A stretch of 31,766 bases of DNA, taken from the NCBI GenBank assembly GCA_964356135.1, contig CAYHGV010000028.1, positions 1 through 31,766 of the forward strand, written 5' to 3'. Every line of letters begins with the position of its first letter. Within the stretch, counting starts at the first letter, position 1. This stretch comes from CAYHGV01 sp964356135. Its GTDB lineage: Bacteria > Hydrothermota > Tepidihabitantia > CAYHGV01. The position numbers and the translations under genes are program-made. A model generated the notes under the pieces. The model did no database searches. It saw only the letters and a program-made list of their open reading frames with translations, and was not told where the DNA came from. Below are positions 8,603 to 15,940 of the stretch, in pieces.

Positions 8603-8729
8603 CTCCACCTACTCTTCGAGTTTGGTGTCGCTTAGTCTCGTTACACTCAACCGATGCTACGCATAACGCTTCCACCTACTCTCCGAGTTTGGTGTCGCTG
8701 TGCTCCACCTACTCTTCGAGTTTCATGTC
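8603..8729. repeat. Three direct copies of a 25-30 bp repeat
   Basis: Copies begin at 8603, 8671 and 8704. Each starts TCCACCTACTCTTCGAGTTT with at most one change in that block; the first two continue GGTGTCGCT. The spacing is irregular (68 and 33 nt) and the spacers are not CRISPR-like. A shorter related word (TCTTCGAATTTC) occurs near 13290. Confidence 0.65.
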
Positions 8730-8750
8730 AATTCGAAATCATTCGTGTAA

Positions 8751-8772
8751 TCCGCCACACTCTATGGCGGAC
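8751..8772. repeat. CCGCCA/TGGCGG hairpin repeat
   Basis: CCGCCA (8752-8757) and TGGCGG (8765-8770) form a 6-bp hairpin. A near-identical element lies on the opposite strand in the 13515-13550 region (CCGCCA-AGGAGTG-TGGCGG), and a shorter one near 13671. Dispersed repeat, function unknown. Confidence 0.5.
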
Positions 8773-8860
8773 GTGGTTTCTTATCGCAGGGTTTGGAATA
8801 AAAATTCCGTGCCTTCTGTGTCTTCCGTGGTTTGATTTACTCCGTCGGTCCATCTTCCTC

Positions 8861-8888
8861 TTGACAGATTTTTTATTTTCGATACTAT
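8861..8888 (+). promoter_or_regulatory. Promoter of the lamin-tail-domain gene
   Basis: TTGACA (8861-8866), 16 nt, TACTAT (8883-8888). Transcription should start near 8895, leaving only about 16 nt before the ATG at 8911, just enough for the AAGGAGGGG ribosome site at 8898-8906. Confidence 0.6.
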
Positions 8889-8910
8889 CTTGACCACAAG
8901 GAGGGGAACT

Positions 8911-9828
8911 ATGGTGATGGTGATCATGAGTATTCTCAGTCTGATGGCGAATCCGGCCGAAGTGCAGGTCGTCATCAATGAAGTCATGGCAAATCCCAAA
9001 GGGTCGGAGAGCGGCGGCGGCTCGCCCGGCGACCGGAATGAATTCATCGAACTCTACAATGTTACCGACGATACCATTGACCTTGCCAACTGGATTATCA
9101 CCGACCTCGATGACGACGATGTTGTCAGCCGCTGGACCGATGGGCTCTTGTTGGTCAAATACCCGTCGGTGCGGATACGGTCGACGCTCCTCGTGCCCCA
9201 CAGTTTTGCCCTGATTCTCGACCAGGAGTATACTTCAACCGACACGGTCGGCGGGTTTGCACAACCGTATGAATTGCCGGAAGGCACATTGATTCTCACG
9301 GTCAAAAATACGACCATCGGCAACGGATTGGCAAACAACGACCCGGTAGTGCTCAAGGATAAGTCGGGGATAACGATTTCGACCTTCGGCACGCCGGATA
9401 ATGAGGACGACTTTCCTGATGACGCCGGTGACGGAAAGTCGTGGGAGCGAATTTCGCCGCCGTTGCCGGACAGTAAAACCAACTGGCGGGTTTCGTTCGA
9501 TCCCTCGGGTTCGACCCCGGGTCGGGAAAGCAGCGCCGGCATCGAGGAGAAAAAGCGACGGGATAGTGGTTACGGTTTCATGCTGCCTGCTCCCAATCCC
9601 TGGCCGGATAATGGTAAATTTCGGTTCTTTCTGTCAGAAGCGGGCAAGGTTTCGGTATCGGTCTATACTTCGGCGGGGAGACTCGCGCTGCCGATTTTTT
9701 CCGGTTCGAAAAACGCGGGCTATCACGAGCTCGGCTTGCCTGCCGCGCAATTAGGAGCAGGCTGCTATTTTTTATGCTTGAAGACCCAGAAGGGGGTTGC
9801 AGTCGCGAAAATTGTTATTGTAAAATAG
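8911..9828 (+). CDS. Secreted lamin-tail-domain (LTD) protein
   Basis: 305 aa. The ATG at 8911 is chosen because AAGGAGGGG sits 4 nt upstream; a TTG at 8890 would put that site inside the gene. N-terminal hydrophobic stretch (MVMVIMSILSLM) acts as a signal peptide. Residues about 19-190 match a lamin tail domain: INEVMANPKG, NEFIELYN, DLANWIITD, then FALILDQEY and SWERISP near its end. This Ig-fold is common in bacterial surface proteins and nucleases; no nuclease domain is present here. The C-terminal ~75 residues are a divergent sorting domain (APNPWPDNGKFRF, VSVYTSAGR, LGAGCYFL, ending KIVIVK). Monocistronic, with its own promoter. Confidence 0.85.
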   Translation: MVMVIMSILSLMANPAEVQVVINEVMANPKGSESGGGSPGDRNEFIELYNVTDDTIDLANWIITDLDDDDVVSRWTDGLLLVKYPSVRIRSTLLVPHSFALILDQEYTSTDTVGGFAQPYELPEGTLILTVKNTTIGNGLANNDPVVLKDKSGITISTFGTPDNEDDFPDDAGDGKSWERISPPLPDSKTNWRVSFDPSGSTPGRESSAGIEEKKRRDSGYGFMLPAPNPWPDNGKFRFFLSEAGKVSVSVYTSAGRLALPIFSGSKNAGYHELGLPAAQLGAGCYFLCLKTQKGVAVAKIVIVK

Positions 9829-9835
9829 TCGGTGT

Positions 9836-9900
9836 GGTTAAGACCTTTATTTAACCGGCGATAACCGGGCTGAGTTTTTCGATTTTTTTGCGAAAAGGTC
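9836..9900 (+). terminator. Weak hairpin after the LTD gene
   Basis: GGTTAA (9836-9841) pairs with TTAACC (9851-9856), followed by a CCGG self-pairing stretch and T-rich sequence (TTTTTCGATTTTTTT). Much weaker than the other terminators in the window. The remaining bases up to the promoter at 9975 show no gene. Confidence 0.35.
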
Positions 9901-9974
9901 ATTGTTCATATTCTGTCCTTTTAGGGTTTAAAACCCCACCCAGTCTTACCGATTTTGGCCCCGGTTTTTTCCTA

Positions 9975-10002
9975 TTGACAGACTAATGTAGATGTTTATA
10001 AT
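9975..10002 (+). promoter_or_regulatory. Consensus promoter of the 10260/11522 operon
   Basis: TTGACA (9975-9980), 16 nt, TATAAT (9997-10002). The predicted leader to the ATG at 10260 is about 250 nt. Confidence 0.8.
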
Positions 10003-10105
10003 ATCCATAGAATAGAAAAATAAACGATATCTGATTTACGAGCTTACTTTGGCCTAATGGATGAATCGATGAACTTGGGGGTAAAAAGTTTCGTAAAATA
10101 AACGT

Positions 10106-10259
10106 AAGGAGGTGTAAAATACTGAAAATAGCAAAGAATGCTTTTTGTGTCAGCTTTTACCCTTCAGAGCGATAAAATAATTTCGAGAAGGGACGACGAA
10201 TTGCCTATCCGTGTAAGTATAACTGCTAACAACAAACAACCCAAAAAGGAGTTGTTAAT
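10106..10259 (+). promoter_or_regulatory. Long 5' leader with distal AAGGAGGT box and candidate pseudoknot
   Basis: AAGGAGGT (10106-10113) lies 147 nt before the start codon. A candidate H-type pseudoknot follows. Stem 1: GCTTT (10153-10157) with AGAGC (10166-10170), one G-T wobble. Stem 2: CCCTTC (10160-10165) with GAAGGG (10187-10192). Loop 1 is 2 nt, there is no linker between stem 2 and stem 1 strands, and loop 3 is 16 nt and A-rich. Near the start, AACAAC (10235-10240) pairs with GTTGTT (10251-10256), with the ribosome site AAGGAG in and beside the loop. Confidence 0.5.
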
Positions 10260-10379
10260 ATGAAAACGAAGCTCTTTTTAGTAAGTCTTCTGGTCGTGGG
10301 ATTGGTCGGTGCGGTGCAAGTGACCAAGCTAACCCAGGACTTTGAGGCTGCCACCTGGCCGCCGTCGGACTGGTCGATC
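10231..10379 (+). repeat. Copy 1 of a 149-bp near-identical 5' gene segment
   Basis: This block covers the ribosome site, start codon, signal peptide and first mature residues. It matches 11493-11641 with about two mismatches by eye, far closer than the rest of the two genes. Confidence 0.9.
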
Positions 10380-11483
10380 TTGAATTATGCAGGGGCGGCA
10401 ACCTGGACCCGCGCCAGCAGCTTAACGTGGCATTCAGGCAACGGAACCTATCAGGCGTATCTTCTGGTTTTTGGCGGGCCTGACAGCTGGTATGACGAAT
10501 ATCTGGTGAGTCCGGCAATCAACCTCGCGAGCGCAGGGCTGACAAGCGCCAAGGTGTCGTTTTACAATTATCTCTATTACTTTTCCTATCCTACGGAATA
10601 TGGCGAGTTGATGTATGGTCCCGGCTCGAGCGGGCCTTGGAATCAAATTATCCGGTGGACCGGTTCCAGGCAAGGTTTAACGGAGAATATCGACCTCACC
10701 CCTCTGCTTGGCCAGACCGTCTATCTTGCCTGGCATTACTACACCGCCACCTCTGGTGCTTGCTGGGACTGGTCGTTCGATAATGTCCTGGTCACCGCCG
10801 AATCAACCGGCGGCGGCGCTGGTGGAGAAGACTATGACCCGGCTATAGTGGACTGGCGGTTTGACCCGCAGAATGATAAAATACCGCATAACGGAGTGGA
10901 CAATCTGCCGGTCTGCGTGGTTAAAAATGTTTCGGATGGAAAGACGCCGGGACCGGTCGGGGTTAACTGCTGGATTTATGATGAGTCCGGCAATGAGGTC
11001 TATGGTTCGGTCAGTGAGGTTCCCCAGCTTGCCGCCCGGGCGTTTGATTATGCCAAATTCCAGGATGCCTGGGTTCCGGGCAGTGGCTACCGGATCGTCT
11101 TCGAGCTCAAAACCGACGATGTTCCCGACGACCAGAATTTGAATAATAACCGGTGGGAAGAGTATCTCCAAACCGATGTGGCTGAGGCAAAACCGGGCAT
11201 ACCTGCGGCCTTTGGTCTTTACTCTATTTCGCCCAATCCATTCTCTACCTCTGCCCGTATCAAGTTCCAGCTTCCGGTCAATACCGCAGTTACTTTAAGC
11301 GCGTTCGACGTTTCCGGCAATCTCGTTAGAACCCTGGTCAATGGTTATACTGAAGCCGGGATACGGACCGCCACCTGGGATGGCAAAGACAACTCCGGGA
11401 ACGAGGTTCCCAAAGGTGTCTATTTGGTCCGGATGGCAACACGCGAATATTCGGCAACGCAAAAACTCATCTTTTTACGCTAA
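10260..11483 (+). CDS. Secreted adhesin-like / CARDB protein with T9SS tail, short paralogue
   Basis: 407 aa. Start ATG at 10260 with AAGGAG 6-7 nt upstream. Signal peptide about 1-20 (MKTKLFLVSLLVVGLVGAV). Residues about 24-180 form a choice-of-anchor J-like beta-sandwich (TQDFEAATWPPSDW, DEYLVSPAINL, TVYLAWHYYT, WSFDNVLV). A CARDB-like domain follows at about 188-300 (DWRFDPQ, GVDNLPV, TPGPVGVNCWIYDESGNEVY, NNRWEEY). The last ~85 residues are the sorting domain (SPNPFSTSARIKFQLP, FDVSGNLVRTL, GVYLVRM, ending QKLIFLR). Only 38 nt and no terminator separate it from the paralogue at 11522, so the two are an operon. Compared with that paralogue it lacks one CARDB domain. Confidence 0.88.
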   Translation: MKTKLFLVSLLVVGLVGAVQVTKLTQDFEAATWPPSDWSILNYAGAATWTRASSLTWHSGNGTYQAYLLVFGGPDSWYDEYLVSPAINLASAGLTSAKVSFYNYLYYFSYPTEYGELMYGPGSSGPWNQIIRWTGSRQGLTENIDLTPLLGQTVYLAWHYYTATSGACWDWSFDNVLVTAESTGGGAGGEDYDPAIVDWRFDPQNDKIPHNGVDNLPVCVVKNVSDGKTPGPVGVNCWIYDESGNEVYGSVSEVPQLAARAFDYAKFQDAWVPGSGYRIVFELKTDDVPDDQNLNNNRWEEYLQTDVAEAKPGIPAAFGLYSISPNPFSTSARIKFQLPVNTAVTLSAFDVSGNLVRTLVNGYTEAGIRTATWDGKDNSGNEVPKGVYLVRMATREYSATQKLIFLR

Positions 11484-11492
11484 CGGTTGGAT

Positions 11493-11641
11493 AACAAACA
11501 ACCCAAAAAGGAGTTGTTAATATGAAAACGAAGCTCTTTTTAGTAAGTCTTCTGGTCGTGGGATTGGTCGGTGCGGTGCAAGTGACCAAGCTGACCCAGG
11601 ACTTTGAGGCTGCCACCTGGCCGCCGTCGGGCTGGTCGATC
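11493..11641 (+). repeat. Copy 2 of the 149-bp 5' gene segment
   Basis: Near-identical to 10231-10379, including the AACAAC/GTTGTT hairpin (11497-11502 with 11513-11518) around the ribosome site. This is a recent duplication or gene conversion limited to the gene start. Confidence 0.9.
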
Positions 11642-13084
11642 ATCAACGGCGCCGGTTCCTATACTTGGGAGCGTAATAATAGCCCCTGGTATCATACGGG
11701 CAACGGAACCTATCAGGCATATCTCCCAGTTTTCTTAGCGTATGATTACTGGTATGACGAATATATGGTGAGCCCGGCTCTGAACTTCGCCAGCCCCGGG
11801 CTGACAAGCCCCAAGCTGACGTTTTATAACTTTCTCTACTACTATTCCAGCTCGGTGGAAGACGGCGAGTTGAGATGGGGGACGAGTCCGACCGGTCCCT
11901 GGACGACGATTGTTAACTGGGCAAGCTCGCGTAATGGTATAACGGAAAATATCGACCTCTCTCCGCTTCTCGGGCAGTCTACCGTCCACCTTGCCTGGCA
12001 TTACTATACGCCTGATTACTGGTATTGCTATGACTGGTCGTTTGACAATGTTCTCGTCACCGCTGAGTCAACCGGCGGCGGCGGCGGCAAAGGATACGAT
12101 GTGGGCATAACCGACTGGTTCTTCGACCCCCAGAGCGATAAAATACCGCGGCATGGCGTGGATAACTTCCCGGTCGCCCTGCTCGAAAATTATTCGGAAG
12201 GCGCGACCCCGGGTCCGGTCGGAGTAAACTGCTGGATTTATGACGAGTCCAACAATGAGGTCTATAGTTCGGTCAGCGAGGTTCCTGTGCTCGCCAGTCG
12301 TGCTATGGATTATGCCAAGTTCTGGGATGCCTGGGTGCCGGGCAGCCTCTACTTGATCGTTTTCGAACTCGATGCCGCCACTATTCCTGATGACCAAAAC
12401 CCGACTAATAACCGCTGGGAAGAATATATTGGGACCGTCATTACCCTTGATGCGGCAGTAAACAACCGGACACTCGAACCGAACGAAGGTGATACCCTCG
12501 TTGCCGGCCAGGCAATTACACCCAAGGTCGGTGTCCAGAACAACGGGGCTGCAGGTATCAAAGACCTCTATGTCTTTTTCAAACCCGGCTCCGGCTCGTA
12601 TTCTGCAGAAAGCGTTCTGGTCGCCTCATTGCTCCCTAGTTCTAATGACGTAGTGACATTCCCAGACTGGACGCCGAATAATGAAGGTGCTCTCCCCTTG
12701 CTGTTCTACACCGCACTTGCCGGCGACGAGGTTCCGTCAAACGACTCTCTCGTAGTCAATGTGACGGTTGCGTTAGGTGTGGCGGAAAACAAACCGACGA
12801 AACCGGCGACCTTCGGTCTCACCGCCATCTCGCCCAATCCGTTCTCGACAATCACCACCATCCGGTATCAGCTACCGGTCAATACGACCGTTGCGTTAAG
12901 GGCCTACGATGTTTCCGGAAACTTGGTTAAGACCCTGGTTAACGGTTATACCGATGCCGGAATGCGAACCGTGGTCTGGGATGGTCGGGATAATTCCGGC
13001 AGTCTCGTTCCAAAAGGTATCTACTTCGTGAGAATGGATGCACCTGAATATTCTGCCACCCAAAAACTGATCTTCGTTCGCTAA
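11522..13084 (+). CDS. Secreted adhesin-like / double-CARDB protein with T9SS tail
   Basis: 520 aa. Start at 11522, with the same ribosome site and signal peptide as 10260. Domain order: signal peptide (1-20), choice-of-anchor J-like sandwich (about 24-182), CARDB-like domain (about 188-300, DWFFDPQ and NNRWEEY), a second CARDB-like domain (about 305-420, TLDAAVNNRTLEP to LAGDEVPSNDSLVVNV) and the sorting domain (about 432-520, SPNPFSTITTIRYQLP, YDVSGNLVKTL, GIYFVRMDAPEYSATQKLIF). Second gene of the operon started at 9975. The extra CARDB domain is the main difference from its neighbour. Ligand unknown. Confidence 0.88.
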   Translation: MKTKLFLVSLLVVGLVGAVQVTKLTQDFEAATWPPSGWSIINGAGSYTWERNNSPWYHTGNGTYQAYLPVFLAYDYWYDEYMVSPALNFASPGLTSPKLTFYNFLYYYSSSVEDGELRWGTSPTGPWTTIVNWASSRNGITENIDLSPLLGQSTVHLAWHYYTPDYWYCYDWSFDNVLVTAESTGGGGGKGYDVGITDWFFDPQSDKIPRHGVDNFPVALLENYSEGATPGPVGVNCWIYDESNNEVYSSVSEVPVLASRAMDYAKFWDAWVPGSLYLIVFELDAATIPDDQNPTNNRWEEYIGTVITLDAAVNNRTLEPNEGDTLVAGQAITPKVGVQNNGAAGIKDLYVFFKPGSGSYSAESVLVASLLPSSNDVVTFPDWTPNNEGALPLLFYTALAGDEVPSNDSLVVNVTVALGVAENKPTKPATFGLTAISPNPFSTITTIRYQLPVNTTVALRAYDVSGNLVKTLVNGYTDAGMRTVVWDGRDNSGSLVPKGIYFVRMDAPEYSATQKLIFVR

Positions 13085-13096
13085 CGATGTAGCATT

Positions 13097-13129
13097 AAAA
13101 CCCCCCGCTTAATGCGGGGGGTTTTTTTT
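13097..13129 (+). terminator. Rho-independent terminator of the 10260-13084 operon
   Basis: CCCCCCGC (13101-13108) pairs with GCGGGGGG (13114-13121) around a 5-nt loop, followed by eight T. It begins about 13 nt after the stop codon. Confidence 0.95.
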
Positions 13130-13185
13130 GGAAAAAAGACTCGAATTTTTAAAAGTCGACCTGGAGCTTGTCTAAAAACCCAGAT

Positions 13186-13700
13186 TTACCACGAAAGCAC
13201 GAAATATTAAAAACACGAAATTTCTTATAGTCCTCACTATAAAAGAATTTAGGATTTTCGTGGTTTGAGTTCCTTGCAGTCACTCTATTCTTCGAATTTC
13301 GTCCATTCGTGTTTTCCTGATAATTTTTTGACTTTTAGAACATTCTCCCGTCTTCTGCACTGTTTATTCAATATCTGTTAAATTAGGGTGATATTAAGAT
13401 GCTGGAGTAAAACACCTGAGAGGTTGTCTAAAATATAACTCAGTGTCGTTGCGAGCACCCCTTCACTTTCGCCTCGTTTCGTCGAAGACCCGACCCTTCG
13501 GGAGGCGCTGTCATTCTGATGCCGCCAAGGAGTGTGGCGGACGGAGAATCTCATTTTGTCACTCAGGGTAAACTCCGGGTGCGTGGCAATCCCGTCCTTT
13601 TCTGAAGTGAATGAGATTGCTTGATATCGCTCCGCTCCATCTACGCTACGCGTTTCACCCGCCAAGAATCGTGGCGATCCCGCAATGACTTTACGTGGCA
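13186..13700. repeat. Intergenic region of dispersed degenerate repeats
   Basis: No convincing gene lies between 13130 and 13883. The region holds CCACGAAAGCACGAAA (from 13189) with an opposing TTTTCGTGG (about 13256), a GTTGTCTAAAA/CTTGTCTAAAA pair (about 13171 and 13424), and CCGCCA/TGGCGG hairpins around 13519-13548 and 13671. A long stretch at 13445-13700 has the wording of repeat families typical of intergenic DNA (GCGAGCACCCCTTCACTTTC, GGCGATCCCGCAATGAC); a related phrase (CTCGCAATGACG) occurs at 28146. An open frame of 142 codons on the minus strand here is repeat-derived and not called. Confidence 0.55.
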
Positions 13701-13882
13701 AGCCTTTTTCATTCCAGTTTATTAACCCAAAAATAGTTTTCGCTATAGATAGCTCCTCGCAGGCATGAAAAAATGGAGAGGACTCAGAAAGCCGGTATCT
13801 TGACAAAATTCAATCTCCCTCTTAAGCTTCAAAAAATTAATTCTATGATTATCAGATAATTATTAAAATCAAGGAGGTTAAA

Positions 13883-15523
13883 TTGAAAAAAATACACCGT
13901 TTGTCCTTTTTGATGTTGATTCTGCCAGTCGTCGTTGCTCATTCCCAGGAGTGGGTCGTTTCCTACAACGGACCCGGAGACAGCGTCGATGTGGGACGCT
14001 CGATAGCGGTGGACAATTCGGGGAATGTTTATGTCACCGGTTTGAGCTGTGGACCGGGCAGCGGTTCCGACTATGCGACCGTCAAGTATAATTCTGCCGG
14101 AGTCGAGGAGTGGGTTAGTCGCTACAACGGTCCCGGAAATGGTGGTGATAGTGCCAATGCGATAGCGGTTGATGGTTCAGGCAATGTCTATGTGACCGGT
14201 GCGAGTTCCGGTCAGGGCAGCGGTTCCGACTATGCGACCGTCAAATATAATTCCGTAGGTGTAGAACAGTGGGTCAGTCGCTACAACGGCCCGGGAAACG
14301 AAGGCGATTGTGCACATTCAATAATGGTGGACAATTCAGGCAATGTCTATGTTACCGGCTTGAGTTCGGGCGGGGCAACCGAAGACGACTTTGCGACGAT
14401 AAAATATGATTCGACCGGAGAGGAACAGTGGGTTATGCGCTACAACGGTCCGCCGGAAAACGGCTGGGATGGTGCCTATGCGATGACGATGGACGATTCG
14501 GGCAATATCTATGTCACCGGCTACAGCTGTTCCGGAACCTACTATGATTATGCGACCCTTAAGTATAATTCAGCCGGAGACGAACAGTGGCTTGCCCGCT
14601 ACAACGGCCCGGGTAACTACAACGACGAGGCACGGGCAATCGCTGTGGACAAAGCGGGCAATGTCTACATCACCGGCTACGGCGAGGGTTCGGGCACGAG
14701 TTCTGACTTTGGGACAGTCAAGTATAATTCGTCAGGGGAGAGACAGTGGGTCGTCCGTTACAACGGCCCGGGAAACGGCTGGGATGGCGGCTTTGACCTT
14801 GTGCTGGACGATTCAGCCAATGTCTATGTCACCGGCTACAGCTTCAATTCCGGCACCTATGCCGACTATACGACCATCAAGTATGATTCGGCTGGAACGG
14901 AAAAGTGGGTCGCCCGCTACAGCGGTCCGGGAAACGCCGGGGATTATGCTTTTGCTATGGCAAAAGATAACTTAGATAATATTTATATTACCGGTGAAAG
15001 CCGGGGTGCTGGAACCTGGGATGACTATGCGACGGTCAAGTATAATTCGGCGGGCGAAGAGCAGTGGGTCAGTCGCTACGACGGTCCCACCGACAGTTTG
15101 GATATTGCATGGTCGATAGCGGTTGACAATTCAGGCTATGTCTATGTTACCGGTGGGAGCTGTTCCAGCACTTTTGGCGATTATACGACAATAAAATACG
15201 GTCAGGCAGGCGGCAGCGCCGAAGTTGCCAAACCTCTGCCGGCTGCTTGTTTTATGGAAACGCCAAGACCGAACCCGGCTTCTGGTCCGGTCGAAATTCG
15301 ATATTCACTGTCTGCAAATACTCACGCCGTCTTGAGTATCTACGATGTATCAGGTAAGCTGGTTAAGTCTTTTCCCCTCGCTCCTCATTCCTCGCTACTC
15401 GCTAAAATCATCATCTGGGACGGGAGAGATGATTCAGGTGCGTCAGTTCCGACGGGTCTCTACTTTGTCCTGTTGGTTACTCCCGAATATTCAGCCACCC
15501 AAAAGCTCATTCTCGTCCGCTAA
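13883..15523 (+). CDS. Secreted eight-repeat SBBP propeller with T9SS tail
   Basis: 546 aa. The start is TTG at 13883: AAGGAGG is 5 nt upstream, and a signal peptide (MKKIHRLSFLMLILPVVVAH) begins there. Residues about 24-435 are eight repeats of 51-53 residues (YNGPGN near the front, VD.SGNVYVTG in the middle, DYATVKYNSAG at the end). This is the same SBBP-type count as the protein at 83-3163 but without CARDB domains. The C-terminal ~95 residues are a sorting domain (RPNPASGPVEIRYSL, YDVSGKLVKSF, GLYFVLL, ending QKLILVR). The loop after LVKSF carries a proline/serine-rich insert (PLAPHSSLLA) encoded by near-tandem CTCGCTCCTC-type DNA. TTGACA at 13800-13805 may be its -35; the matching -10 is poor. 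Confidence 0.88.
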   Translation: MKKIHRLSFLMLILPVVVAHSQEWVVSYNGPGDSVDVGRSIAVDNSGNVYVTGLSCGPGSGSDYATVKYNSAGVEEWVSRYNGPGNGGDSANAIAVDGSGNVYVTGASSGQGSGSDYATVKYNSVGVEQWVSRYNGPGNEGDCAHSIMVDNSGNVYVTGLSSGGATEDDFATIKYDSTGEEQWVMRYNGPPENGWDGAYAMTMDDSGNIYVTGYSCSGTYYDYATLKYNSAGDEQWLARYNGPGNYNDEARAIAVDKAGNVYITGYGEGSGTSSDFGTVKYNSSGERQWVVRYNGPGNGWDGGFDLVLDDSANVYVTGYSFNSGTYADYTTIKYDSAGTEKWVARYSGPGNAGDYAFAMAKDNLDNIYITGESRGAGTWDDYATVKYNSAGEEQWVSRYDGPTDSLDIAWSIAVDNSGYVYVTGGSCSSTFGDYTTIKYGQAGGSAEVAKPLPAACFMETPRPNPASGPVEIRYSLSANTHAVLSIYDVSGKLVKSFPLAPHSSLLAKIIIWDGRDDSGASVPTGLYFVLLVTPEYSATQKLILVR

Positions 15524-15537
15524 CGAATTCTAAATTA

Positions 15538-15573
15538 GAGCCCCCCGCTTCTGGCGGGGGGGGGGGCTTTTTT
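15538..15573 (+). terminator. Rho-independent terminator with an 11-G run
   Basis: GCCCCCCGC pairs with GCGGGGGG, but the 3' arm holds 11 consecutive G (15556-15566) against only six C, followed by CTTTTTT. The excess G suggests slippage expansion or a sequencing artefact. Confidence 0.9.
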
Positions 15574-15681
15574 GATGGTCGGGGAGAGCTTGTCGGTTGA
15601 AACGGTTAGATTCGGGCTAATATCAAGAGATTCTTTTATGCAATAAATAAAGGAGTATTTAGAGTATAACAAGATTCTCTC

Positions 15682-15709
15682 TTGACAATTTACTGAAAAA
15701 GTCTATATT
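15682..15709 (+). promoter_or_regulatory. Promoter of the 741-aa secreted protein gene
   Basis: TTGACA (15682-15687), 16 nt, TATATT (15704-15709). Predicted leader to 15941 about 225 nt. Confidence 0.8.
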
Positions 15710-15754
15710 TTAATCAGGGAACTAAATATGGTGATGAATTTAATGGCTGACTCG

Positions 15755-15940
15755 AGTCTATTTGTAATAAACAACGATAGACTGGGTGCTGGAACTTTAG
15801 GAGGGAAAACTGAAACCTTAACTAAGGAGGTGAAGTAAGAAATGTTGTCGCCGGCCTTTGGGAGTAGAGATGGTCAAAGACGGCAAATCTTAAATGCCCG
15901 ATCAGGGCAAAACGGTAAGATAACTTTTAAGGAGGTAATG
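15755..15940 (+). promoter_or_regulatory. Structured leader with distal AAGGAGGT box and an in-frame upstream ATG
   Basis: AGTCTAT (15755-15761) pairs with ATAGACT (15777-15783). AAGGAGGT (15824-15831) lies 117 nt before the main ATG, and an ATG at 15842 just after it is in frame with the main gene and open for 33 codons. Two further hairpins: GCCG/CGGC with CTTTG/CAAAG inside (15850-15884), and TGCCC-GATCA-GGGCA (15895-15909). From TTGTC at 15845 on, the order of elements resembles the leader at 28871-28945. The simple pseudoknot of the other leaders cannot be drawn here. Confidence 0.45.

Noticed and set aside
10138..10263. A 41-codon ORF in the 10.1-kb leader ending in an ATGA overlap with the start at 10260.
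   Set aside because: Any gene starting ATGA supplies that TGA automatically, the ORF has no well-spaced ribosome site (the box is 24 nt away), and no equivalent ORF is conserved in the other leaders.
13378..13806. Open frame of 142 codons on the minus strand.
   Set aside because: It runs through dispersed repeat sequence, has no ribosome site, and its translation has the composition of repeat read-through.
15850..15884. Fifth example of the pseudoknot in the 15.8-kb leader.
   Set aside because: Only a nested hairpin (GCCG/CGGC with CTTTG/CAAAG) can be drawn; no stem 1 partner exists at the expected place.
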